NCBI GenBank assembly: GCA_052139675.1
Contig: JBKQWE010000128.1
Span: 1 to 38,807, forward strand
DNA length: 38,807 nt
Direction of reading: 5' to 3'
Origin: JBEKCB01 sp052139675
GTDB taxonomy: Bacteria > Planctomycetota > Brocadiia > CAIUPP01
The notes beneath the pieces were generated by a model. That model did not search any database. It saw only the letters and a program-made list of their open reading frames with translations, and was not told where the DNA came from. A program made the translations under genes and the position numbers. Below, in pieces: positions 20,590-27,634 of the stretch (its first letter is position 1; each line of letters opens with the position of its first letter).

Positions 20590-21456
20590 TCACTCGACGT
20601 TCAGCGCCTGCTCGCGCAGTTTCTCGATCTCGGACTTGATGTCGAGCATGTCCTGCACCATCGCGGCGTCGGTGGCCTTGGAGCCCATCGTGTTCGCCTC
20701 GCGGAACATCTCCTGCATGACGAACTCGAGCTTGCGGCCGCCCGGCTCGTCCTGTTTATCGGCCTTGGCCATCAGCGCCAGGTGGCTGCGGAGCCGGGTG
20801 ATCTCCTCGGAGATGTCGGACCGGTCGGCGAAGAGCGCCACTTCCTTGCGGACGTCCTCCGGGGTGATCGTCGTGCCGATCCCGCTGAGGAGTTTCGCGA
20901 GCCGCTCGGAGAGGCGCCGGCGGTAATCCTCGATCATGCGCGGGATGCGCGCCTCGACGCGCTCGACCAGCGCGCCGATCGCCACACAGCGCGCCGTCAT
21001 GTCCGTCCAGATGAACGCGCCTTCCGCCTCGCGCGCGGCGACGAGCGCCTTGATCGCCCGCTGCATCGCCTCGCGCACGGCGGCGATCAGCTCGGGCGGA
21101 ATCTCCTCGACCGGCTTCTTGCGGATCGCTCCCGGAAGCGAGACCAGGACCGCGAGCGGCACCTTGCCCGTCTCGATTTTCTGGAGGGCCTCGCGGTAGA
21201 ACTCGATCGCGGCGGTGTCGAGCACGTAGCCCGGATCGCCGCTCACGTCGTCCACGCTGACCGCGGCGGTGACGGTGCCGCGCGACATGGCGTCGCGGAG
21301 CATCTTCTCGAACTCCGGCTCGAGCGCCTGGAGGCGTTCCGGCAGCCGCACCGTCACGCGCAGGTTGCGGTTGTTGACCGAGCGGACCTCCGCGCGCACG
21401 GTGAACCGGCCGGTCTCGCTCGAACCGAGGCCGAACCCCGTCATGCTTCGGACCAT
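20590..21456 (-). CDS. yicC: YicC family protein (endoribonuclease)
   Basis: 288-residue YicC/YloC protein; members are stress-linked endoribonucleases acting on some small RNAs. Opening MVRSMTGFG and VRSVNNRNLRVTVRLP are diagnostic, as are the C-terminal DRSDISEEITRLRSHL and GRKLEFVMQEMFREANTMGSKA (about 225-268), with the conserved acidic and glutamine-rich metal-site region. AGGAG stands 6 nt before the ATG within the end of pyrE (1-nt gap). It precedes gmk, the common order in many bacteria. Confidence 0.95.
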   Translation of the reverse strand: MVRSMTGFGLGSSETGRFTVRAEVRSVNNRNLRVTVRLPERLQALEPEFEKMLRDAMSRGTVTAAVSVDDVSGDPGYVLDTAAIEFYREALQKIETGKVPLAVLVSLPGAIRKKPVEEIPPELIAAVREAMQRAIKALVAAREAEGAFIWTDMTARCVAIGALVERVEARIPRMIEDYRRRLSERLAKLLSGIGTTITPEDVRKEVALFADRSDISEEITRLRSHLALMAKADKQDEPGGRKLEFVMQEMFREANTMGSKATDAAMVQDMLDIKSEIEKLREQALNVE

Positions 21457-21457
21457 G

Positions 21458-22042
21458 TCAGGCTCCTGGGCGTTTCCGGCTGCCGGGTTTCACGAGGGCC
21501 ACGCCCTCCTGGCACAGCGGACATTCTTCGGGCTTGTACGTCGGCAACTCGACCTGGAGCGCGAAGGCGACGCGCCGGCCCTCGAACCGTTTTGCGCCGC
21601 CGCGGTCCACGAGCGCCGCGACGCCGACCACTTCCGCGCCGGCCGCCTTGGCGATCTCGATCAACTCCGCCGCGGAGCCGCCGGTGGTCATCACGTCCTC
21701 GGCGATGACGACCTTCTCGCCGCTGTTGAGCGCAAAGCCGCGCCGCAGCGTCATCCGTCCGTCCTCGCCGCGCTCCGTGAATAAGCCGCGCGCGCCGAGC
21801 GCGCGCGCCAGCTCGTACGCCAGCACGATGCCGCCCATCGCCGGGCCGATCACCGCATCCACGCGCCTGCCGCGGAACGGCCTGGCCAGTTCTTCGCAGA
21901 GCTGCGCGCACAGGACCGGGTCCTGGCAGACCCGCGCGCACTGGAGATAGCCGGGGCTGTGCAGGCCGGAGGTCAGTTGAAAGTGGCCCCGCAGAAAGGC
22001 GCCGCACTTCTTGAACGCGGCTTCAATCTGATCATGGTCCAT
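21458..22042 (-). CDS. pyrE: Orotate phosphoribosyltransferase
   Basis: Joins orotate and PRPP to give OMP in pyrimidine synthesis. 194 residues of the PRPP type I fold: VIGPAMGGIVLAYELARALG, FTERGEDGRMTLRRGF (Thr/Glu/Arg flexible hood), and the PRPP loop VVIAEDVMTTGGSA, whose Glu-Asp pair binds ribose. The C-terminal PTYKPEECPLC is typical of the thermophile/PVC-like PyrE subgroup. It begins one base inside the secG stop (TAATG) and ends 1 nt before yicC, so it is translationally coupled on both sides. Confidence 0.94.
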   Translation of the reverse strand: MDHDQIEAAFKKCGAFLRGHFQLTSGLHSPGYLQCARVCQDPVLCAQLCEELARPFRGRRVDAVIGPAMGGIVLAYELARALGARGLFTERGEDGRMTLRRGFALNSGEKVVIAEDVMTTGGSAAELIEIAKAAGAEVVGVAALVDRGGAKRFEGRRVAFALQVELPTYKPEECPLCQEGVALVKPGSRKRPGA

Positions 22043-22404
22043 TATTTGGCATTCCCGGGATTCGAGGGAGCGGCGGGCGCGGCCGGCGCGGCGGGAAGCG
22101 CCGCCTTCTGAGGCATGGTGTTCGCGGGCATTTCGGGATTCTCCGCCGGCGCGGCGGCGCTCCCGCGGCCCATCCCGAGGCTGAGGCCGAGCACGATGGA
22201 GAGGGCCAGGTAGATGGCTCCGAGCCAGCCGGTGGCCTTCTGGGCGAGGGTCGTGGCGCGGGTTCCGAAGGCCTGCTCCACGCCGCCGCCGCCGAACGCG
22301 CCGGCGAGCCCGCCGCCTTTGCCGCGCTGAATCAGGATCAGCCCGCAGAGCGCCACCGTATCAATCACCAGCAACACCAGCACTATCCCGCGGTAGATGC
22401 CCAC
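22042..22404 (-). CDS. secG: Protein translocase subunit SecG
   Basis: 120-residue small membrane subunit of the SecYEG channel. Two transmembrane helices (about 5-25 and 57-78) flank the glycine-rich cytoplasmic loop RGKGGGLAGAFGGGGVEQAFGTRA, the SecG signature. The C-terminal third is an Ala/Pro-rich tail. GTG start with GGGAGA 6 nt upstream. It follows tpiA and overlaps pyrE by one base; tpiA-secG is a frequent pairing in bacteria. Confidence 0.95.
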   Translation of the reverse strand: MGIYRGIVLVLLVIDTVALCGLILIQRGKGGGLAGAFGGGGVEQAFGTRATTLAQKATGWLGAIYLALSIVLGLSLGMGRGSAAAPAENPEMPANTMPQKAALPAAPAAPAAPSNPGNAK

Positions 22405-22492
22405 GAGTCGTCTCCCTTAATGAAGTTCTCAATCTGCGCTGCGCCGCAGGTCCGCCGCCCGGCGCGAAAAGCGATTGCCGGCGCGGCCGCGA

Positions 22493-23251
22493 TCAAGCCT
22501 GTTTGGCCGCGCGCGCGATCTGCAAGAACGAATCGGCGTTGAGGCACGCGCCGCCGACGAGCGCGCCGTCCACGTCCGGCTGGCTGAGGATGGCGCGCGC
22601 GTTTTCCGGCTTGACCGAGCCGCCGTACTGGATGCGGATCGCCTCGGCCGTGTCCGCGCCGAAGAGCGCCGCGAGCAATTTGCGGATCGCGGCGTGGACC
22701 TCCTGCGCCTGTTCGGGCGTGGCGCTGCGGCCGGTGCCGATGGCCCAGACCGGCTCGTAGGCGAGGGTCACCCGGCGCGCCTGGTCGGCGGCCGTGCCGG
22801 AAAGCCCCTCGCGCACCTGGCGCTCGATCACGGTGAGCGTGCGGTTCGAGTCGCGCTCTTCGAGCGTCTCGCCGACGCAGAGGATCGGCTCGAGCTGCGC
22901 CGCGAGCGCCGCGCGGACCTTGGCGCGGATGAGGTCGTCCTTCTCGCCGAGGATGTGGCGGCGCTCGGAATGGCCGAGGATCACGCAGCGGCAGCCGGCG
23001 TCCTTGAGCATCGCGGCGCTGATCTCGCCGGTGTAGGCGCCTTTCGGCTCCGAGTACATGTTCTGCGCGCCGAGCGCCACGCGGCTGCCCTTGAGCGCCG
23101 CGGCCACCGCGCACAGATAGACGAACGGCGGGCAGACCGCCAGGTCCGCGCGCACGTCGTGCGCGCCGGCGGCCACCGCCATCCCGAGCTGAACGGCTTC
23201 CTGGCCGTTCGTGTTCATCTTCCAGTTCCCGGCGACGAACGATTTTCTCAC
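22493..23251 (-). CDS. tpiA: Triosephosphate isomerase
   Basis: Interconverts DHAP and glyceraldehyde 3-phosphate in glycolysis. 252 residues: KSFVAGNWKMN with the catalytic Lys, CVILGHSERR with the catalytic His, VTLAYEPVWAIGTG with the catalytic Glu, and the phosphate-binding IQYGGSVKPEN and ALVGGACLN. GTG 23251 gives the normal N-terminus; the longer in-frame ATG lies inside repeat 23281-23360 and is rejected. First gene of the cluster reaching to coaB. Confidence 0.95.
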   Translation of the reverse strand: MRKSFVAGNWKMNTNGQEAVQLGMAVAAGAHDVRADLAVCPPFVYLCAVAAALKGSRVALGAQNMYSEPKGAYTGEISAAMLKDAGCRCVILGHSERRHILGEKDDLIRAKVRAALAAQLEPILCVGETLEERDSNRTLTVIERQVREGLSGTAADQARRVTLAYEPVWAIGTGRSATPEQAQEVHAAIRKLLAALFGADTAEAIRIQYGGSVKPENARAILSQPDVDGALVGGACLNADSFLQIARAAKQA

Positions 23252-23280
23252 GATGCGCTGGCCCCTGAAAAAGTTTTTTA

Positions 23281-23360
23281 AACCACAGATGAACACAGAT
23301 GAACACAGATAGGAACGACTTTGTTTTTGTTATCTGTGTTCATCTGTGCCATCTGGGGTT
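23281..23360. repeat. AACCACAGATGAACACAGAT palindrome
   Basis: Left arm with tandem GAACACAGAT units (23281-23313) and right arm TATCTGTGTTCATCTGTG... (23331-23360), an inverted repeat of about 28 bases with some mismatches, between pheA (stop 23390) and tpiA (start 23251). It could end the pheA transcript. A partial relative is at 35068-35098. Confidence 0.75.
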
Positions 23361-23389
23361 CCAATTATCAAGCCACGTTTCCGTCGTTT

Positions 23390-24496
23390 TCACCGCGCGG
23401 CCGGGAAGGAGCCGAGGATCTTCATCTCGCTGCACTGCGCGTGCACGCGGTCGAGCAGGCGGGCGATCTTCGGATCGTCGCAGTGCCCCTCGAAATCAAT
23501 GAAGAAGGCATAGTCCCAGGCCTTCCGCTTCGACGGCCAGGACTCGATCTTCGTCAGGCTGACGTGCGCGCGCCAGAACGGGAACAGGATGCGGTGCAGC
23601 GCGCCGGCCTGGTCCTTGATGAAGCAGAGGATGCTTGTCTTGTCGCGGCCGCTCGGCGGGACGCCGCGCTGCGCGATGACGTAGAAGCGCGTCATGTTCG
23701 ACGGGTTGTCCTCGATGGTGCGGTGCAGGACGTTGAGTCCGTAGATCGCCGCGGCCTCCTCGTGCGCCACGGCCGCCGCGTCGCGCGTGCGCGAGGCCAG
23801 CTCGGCGGCGTGCGAGGTCGAGGCGACCTCCGTCAGCGTCGCGTCCGCGTAATGGCTCGCCAGCCATCGCTTGCATTGTCCGAGCACCTCGGCCTTGCTG
23901 TAAATCCTGCGGATCGCGCGCGGCGCGCAGCGCGCCAGCAGGGCGTGATGCACCTGCACGAGGATTTCGCCGCTGACTTTGAGGTCCGACTCCATGAACA
24001 TGTCCAGCGTCGCGCCGATGCCGCCCTCGGAGGTGTTCTCGATCGGCACCACGCCGTAATCGGCGCGGGCGGTGGCGACCTCGGCGAAGACCGCCTCGAT
24101 CCCGTTCACCGGCAGCAGGTCCACCGACGAGCCGAACCGGCGTTTCACCGCGCTGCCGCCGATGGTCGCCCAGTGCGCCGACCGGGCCGCGTGATGGCTG
24201 AACGAGCCGCGCGGGCCTAGGAAGGCCACGGTGAGCCGCCGCTCGGCCGACCGGCACGCGGAGATGATCTCGGAGTAGATCGCGCGCATCGTCTCCGGCT
24301 CGATCACCCCGTGGTCGGCGGTGTAGGCCTCGGCGCGGCGCAGCACCTGCTCCTCGCGCTCGGGCGCGAAGATCGGCGCGCCCTCGCGGTGCTTGATCTC
24401 GCCGACCTTCATCGCCATCTGCGCGCGCCGGTTCAGCAGGCTGATGATGCGGCGGTCTATCGCGTCAATCCGACTCCGAAGTTGCTCGATCTTCAT
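23390..24496 (-). CDS. pheA: Bifunctional chorismate mutase / prephenate dehydratase (P-protein)
   Basis: Makes phenylpyruvate from chorismate in two steps. 368 residues: AroQ-type mutase domain (MKIEQLRSRIDAIDRRIISLLNRRA at 1-25, to about 90), dehydratase domain (TVAFLGPRGSFSHHAA, PIENTSEGGIGATLDM, and NMTRFYVIAQ with the catalytic Thr-Arg-Phe), and a C-terminal ACT domain (GALHRILFPF, LTKIESWPSKRKAWDYAFFIDFEGH). The phenylalanine-binding E-S-R-P motif reads ESWP. Start taken at ATG 24496 by domain fit; an in-frame ATG at 24589 is possible. No strong ribosome-binding site. Own promoter at 24647-24675 with a 144-nt leader. Confidence 0.95.
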   Translation of the reverse strand: MKIEQLRSRIDAIDRRIISLLNRRAQMAMKVGEIKHREGAPIFAPEREEQVLRRAEAYTADHGVIEPETMRAIYSEIISACRSAERRLTVAFLGPRGSFSHHAARSAHWATIGGSAVKRRFGSSVDLLPVNGIEAVFAEVATARADYGVVPIENTSEGGIGATLDMFMESDLKVSGEILVQVHHALLARCAPRAIRRIYSKAEVLGQCKRWLASHYADATLTEVASTSHAAELASRTRDAAAVAHEEAAAIYGLNVLHRTIEDNPSNMTRFYVIAQRGVPPSGRDKTSILCFIKDQAGALHRILFPFWRAHVSLTKIESWPSKRKAWDYAFFIDFEGHCDDPKIARLLDRVHAQCSEMKILGSFPAAR

Positions 24497-24646
24497 TGGC
24501 CCGCTGATCAATGAACCGGACGAGGACAACATCTTCCCTGTCGCAGGCGCCGCCGATCGAACGCGAAGGCCGGTCGCCTGTAACTCCATGAGGCGGCGGG
24601 ACTTGTCCGCTGGAATTCGTCGCACTCCCGCGGCCCTGAATTCTGA

Positions 24647-24675
24647 AGTATAGCAAGCGCGGCAAGTGAAGTCAA
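24647..24675 (-). promoter_or_regulatory. Sigma-70 promoter for pheA
   Basis: On the minus strand, TTGACT (24670-24675), 17-nt spacer, TATACT (24647-24652). The transcript would begin near 24640. The 307-base gap 24497-24803 otherwise holds the pheA leader; I saw no Phe-codon-rich leader peptide. Confidence 0.75.
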
Positions 24676-24803
24676 CGGCTTTCCGTGAGGAGATGCTCGC
24701 GAATTCCGGGAGGATTGGAGGATCAACGCGTTCCAACAGCGGCATTTTCCGGCTTCGGAAAGTGGAAGCGGTCGCTCTCGAATCAGATAGAACGAATGGG
24801 ACG

Positions 24804-25517
24804 TCAGCGCCGGCTCGGAGCCGCGCCGGCTTGTGCGCGCGCGGGAAGGTCCCTGCACGTTTTCTGGATCACGGAGCGGAGCAGTTGCTCCATGTCCGGC
24901 TGCAGGGCCGCGCCCATCGTGCCGCCGGCCAGAGCGCCGGCCACGCCGCCGACGATCGCCCCGGTCGTGTTTCCGATGGAGCCGATAGCCGCGCCGGCGC
25001 CCGCGCCCAGCAACGCGCCGCCGAAAACGGCCAGGCCGCCCTTCAGGTCGCCGGTCCCCTCTCCGGCCCAGAGCAGCGTGCCGGTCTGCACGTCCAGCAT
25101 CTTGGCTGTTACGGAAATCTGCTCGTCGTCGCCGTAGTACATCTGCGCAGGCCCGGCGACCGGCACGGAGACGTTGACGACGACCAGGGTGGAGACATTA
25201 TGGATGGCGAGTTGTTGGCGCCCATCGGGGCTGGTGATGCCGGAGGTGTTCTGGAATGCGACTTCGCGCTGCAAGTCCGCTATGTTGACGCGGTCAATTA
25301 CGTCGTATCCTTTCTGAAGGATGCGCATGGCGAACAGGTCGGCGATCTCCTGCTGCTGCGGCGGGTAGCCGGCGTTCATCGAGACGACCACGGCGACTCT
25401 GCCGACGGAGTTGAAGTTGTAACCGGGCTTCACGAAGCTGGAACCCGAGGAGCACGCCGTCAGCGCGCCCACGAGCCCGCAGAGTGCGACGACCATCCAG
25501 GTCCTGGTATTTTTCAC
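24804..25517 (-). CDS. CsgG/GNA1162-like lipoprotein with glycine zipper
   Basis: 237-residue predicted lipoprotein: a signal sequence (VKNTRTWMVVALCGLVGALTAC) ending in the lipobox with Cys22, then RVAVVVSMNAGYPPQQQEIADLFAMRILQKGYDVIDR, a CsgG/TolB-N-like alpha/beta domain, then ISVTAKMLDVQTGTLLWAGEGTG, typical of the CsgG family, and a glycine-zipper segment GGALLGAGAGAAIGSIG... (about 168-205) that may insert in a membrane. GTG start 25517 with GGAGA 5 nt upstream; the ORF extends further upstream but the promoter lies there. Acts at the cell envelope; exact role unknown. No curli genes nearby. Confidence 0.78.
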   Translation of the reverse strand: MKNTRTWMVVALCGLVGALTACSSGSSFVKPGYNFNSVGRVAVVVSMNAGYPPQQQEIADLFAMRILQKGYDVIDRVNIADLQREVAFQNTSGITSPDGRQQLAIHNVSTLVVVNVSVPVAGPAQMYYGDDEQISVTAKMLDVQTGTLLWAGEGTGDLKGGLAVFGGALLGAGAGAAIGSIGNTTGAIVGGVAGALAGGTMGAALQPDMEQLLRSVIQKTCRDLPARAQAGAAPSRR

Positions 25518-25571
25518 GGCAGTCTCCCATCCCCAAATGACCGGCGGTTCGGCGTCCCCGCAGCGATCTAC

Positions 25572-25599
25572 CTTATCATTTCTCAACAAACGCGGTCAA
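25572..25599 (-). promoter_or_regulatory. Possible promoter for the CsgG-like lipoprotein
   Basis: On the minus strand, TTGACC (25594-25599), 16-nt spacer, GATAAG (25572-25577). It lies between mutL and the lipoprotein gene. Confidence 0.45.
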
Positions 25600-25615
25600 T
25601 GACGAAATGGGCATT

Positions 25616-27499
25616 CTACTTCCGCAGAAACTGCCGCTCGATGTCGCGGAGATCGAAGCGGAGCGTGGTGGGGCGGCCGTGAGGACAGGTGGGCTCGGGG
25701 CCGATCTGGTCTCTCCGGTCGAGCAGCGCCTCGACCTGCGTCCTGGAGAGGCGGTCGCCGGCCTTGACGGCGGCTTTGCACGCGATCACGCGCAGGAGCC
25801 GCTCCTGCCGGTCGGCGGCGCCGCCTTCGGATTCTTCGGCGGTCTCGCGCAGGATCTCCAGCAGCAGCTCTCGCGGGTTCACGCCGGTGGCCAGGTGCGG
25901 CACGGCGTGGACGGCGACGGTCTTCTCTCCGAACGGCTCGACTTCCACGCCCATTTTCAGCAGTGTCTCGCGCATCTCCATCGCCCGCAGGAAATCCGCC
26001 GGGCGCAAGTCCACGATCTCGGGGATGAGCAGCCGCTGGCGCGGGACGGCGGCGTGGCTGACGCGCTGCTTGAGCTCTTCATACAGGATGCGCTCGTGCA
26101 GCGCGTGCTGGTCGGCGACGAGGAACCCGCCGGGCGTTTCTTCGACGAGGTAGCGGTCGTGGATCTGGAGAAAGTTCCTGGGCGGCGCCGGCGCGGCGGA
26201 ATGGGTGACTGCGGATGAGGGATGAAGCGCAGCCTGCGGCGCGGCCGGCGGCGGCTCGAACGGCGGCGCGTTTTCCGGAGGTTGCGCGGGCGGCGACGGC
26301 TCTCGCGAACCTGGAGTCCGCGCGCCGGCGCCCGGCGGCGGAAAATCGCGGCGCCCGGTTGAGCGGTCGAAGAAATCCGTCACGGCCTGACGGACGTTCT
26401 CGCGTCGGTCGGCGGCGGAGGCGGGCGGTTTTGCGGCTTCGGCCGGAGTCGGTCCCGCCGCGCGGAGCGTCTTCTCCAGCGCCGTGAGCACCTGCGCGAA
26501 GACCGCGCCGGAATCGCGGAACCGCACCTCGATTTTCGTGGGATGGACGTTGACGTCCACGCGGCCCGGATCAATCTCCAGGCTGAGGAAAATCGCCGGG
26601 AAGCGCCCGTGCGCCAGCCGCGCGCGATACGCTTCCGCAACGGCGCGCTGCAACGCCCGGTCGCGGATCGCGCGGCCGTTCAGGAAGAAATGCTGGAGCG
26701 CGGACGCCTCGCCCTCGCCGGGCGGCGAGACGAAGCCGCTGAGGAGCATCGCCGAGCTCTCCGACCGCACCGGCAGCAGCCGGCGGACGAATTCCGCTCC
26801 GTAGAGCGACTCGAGCCGCTCGGCGAGGATCTCCGGCGCAGGAGAACTCTCGCCCGGCGCGGCCGGCCGCGCGCAGCTCGGCAATTTGAGGACCGGCTTG
26901 CCGTTGTGGACGAGCGCGAGCGCCAGCGCCGGATGCGGCAGCGCCAGGCGCGTCATCATCTCGACGATATGCCGCAGTTCCGTCGCGGTCGAGCGCAGGA
27001 ACTTGAACCGCGCGGGCGTGTTGAAGAAGAGGTCGCGCACCTCGATGAGCGTGCCCTCGGGCGCGCCGCAGGAGCGGACTTCGCCGGCGCGCCCGGCTTC
27101 GCACTGGACGACGGAGGCTTCGGCCGAGCCGCGCTCGCGCGAGACCGCGCGGCACCGGCTGACTGCGGCGATGCTCGCGAGCGCCTCGCCGCGGAACCCC
27201 AGCGTGCGGATGCGCGCCAGGTCGTCCACGCCGCCGATCTTGCTCGTAGCGTGGCTCTCGAAGAGCAGCGAGAGGTCCGTCGCCGACATGCCGATGCCGT
27301 CGTCGGAGACGCGCACGAGTTTCTTGCCGCCGTCCTCGAGCGCGACCTCGATGCGCGAGGCGCCCGCGTCAATCGAGTTCTCGACGAGTTCCTTGATGAC
27401 GGAAGCCGGGCGCTCGACGACCTCGCCGGCGGCGATCTGGTTGACCAGCTCGGGCCCGAGGCGGCGGATGCGTCCGGCGGCTGGCGGCGAGTGATTCAT
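25616..27499 (-). CDS. mutL: DNA mismatch repair protein MutL (endonuclease type)
   Basis: 627 residues. N-terminal GHKL ATPase: IAAGEVVERPASVIKELVENSIDAGA (Glu40, Asn41), DDGIGM, SHATSKI, LGFRGEALASI (about 100-110). The middle linker (about 345-440) is proline-rich. The C-terminal dimerisation and nicking domain carries DQHALHERILYEE at 463-475, the DQHA(x)2E(x)4E metal motif, with ACKAAVKAGD near 573 and CPHGRPT near 605 completing it. So it nicks DNA itself, as expected in organisms lacking MutH. No mutS is in the window. Repeat R2 copy 3 lies upstream. Confidence 0.97.
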   Translation of the reverse strand: MNHSPPAAGRIRRLGPELVNQIAAGEVVERPASVIKELVENSIDAGASRIEVALEDGGKKLVRVSDDGIGMSATDLSLLFESHATSKIGGVDDLARIRTLGFRGEALASIAAVSRCRAVSRERGSAEASVVQCEAGRAGEVRSCGAPEGTLIEVRDLFFNTPARFKFLRSTATELRHIVEMMTRLALPHPALALALVHNGKPVLKLPSCARPAAPGESSPAPEILAERLESLYGAEFVRRLLPVRSESSAMLLSGFVSPPGEGEASALQHFFLNGRAIRDRALQRAVAEAYRARLAHGRFPAIFLSLEIDPGRVDVNVHPTKIEVRFRDSGAVFAQVLTALEKTLRAAGPTPAEAAKPPASAADRRENVRQAVTDFFDRSTGRRDFPPPGAGARTPGSREPSPPAQPPENAPPFEPPPAAPQAALHPSSAVTHSAAPAPPRNFLQIHDRYLVEETPGGFLVADQHALHERILYEELKQRVSHAAVPRQRLLIPEIVDLRPADFLRAMEMRETLLKMGVEVEPFGEKTVAVHAVPHLATGVNPRELLLEILRETAEESEGGAADRQERLLRVIACKAAVKAGDRLSRTQVEALLDRRDQIGPEPTCPHGRPTTLRFDLRDIERQFLRK

Positions 27500-27540
27500 G
27501 GAAGCAGTTTCAAATCCTCAAATATGATTTGGCGAGGATC

Positions 27541-27618
27541 CCAATCGTCGTCCTCGTCGTCGAACCGCCGTTCAGAACGACCGAGGACGAGGACGACGAC
27601 GAGGACGAGGACGATTGG
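27541..27618. repeat. GAGGAC palindromic element, family R2, copy 3
   Basis: 78-bp inverted repeat bounded by CCAATCGTC and GACGATTGG, arms of GTCCTC/GAGGAC units, core CGAACCGCCGTTCAGAACGACCG-related to copy 2. The end bases differ from copies 1 and 2 but still pair with each other, so pairing rather than sequence is kept. Confidence 0.85.
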
Positions 27619-27634
27619 GCGCAGACAGATCGCT

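Noticed and set aside
23252..23296. Longer TpiA starting inside the ACAGAT repeat
   Set aside because: GTG 23251 gives the standard RKSFVAGNWKMN N-terminus; the extension is repeat sequence.
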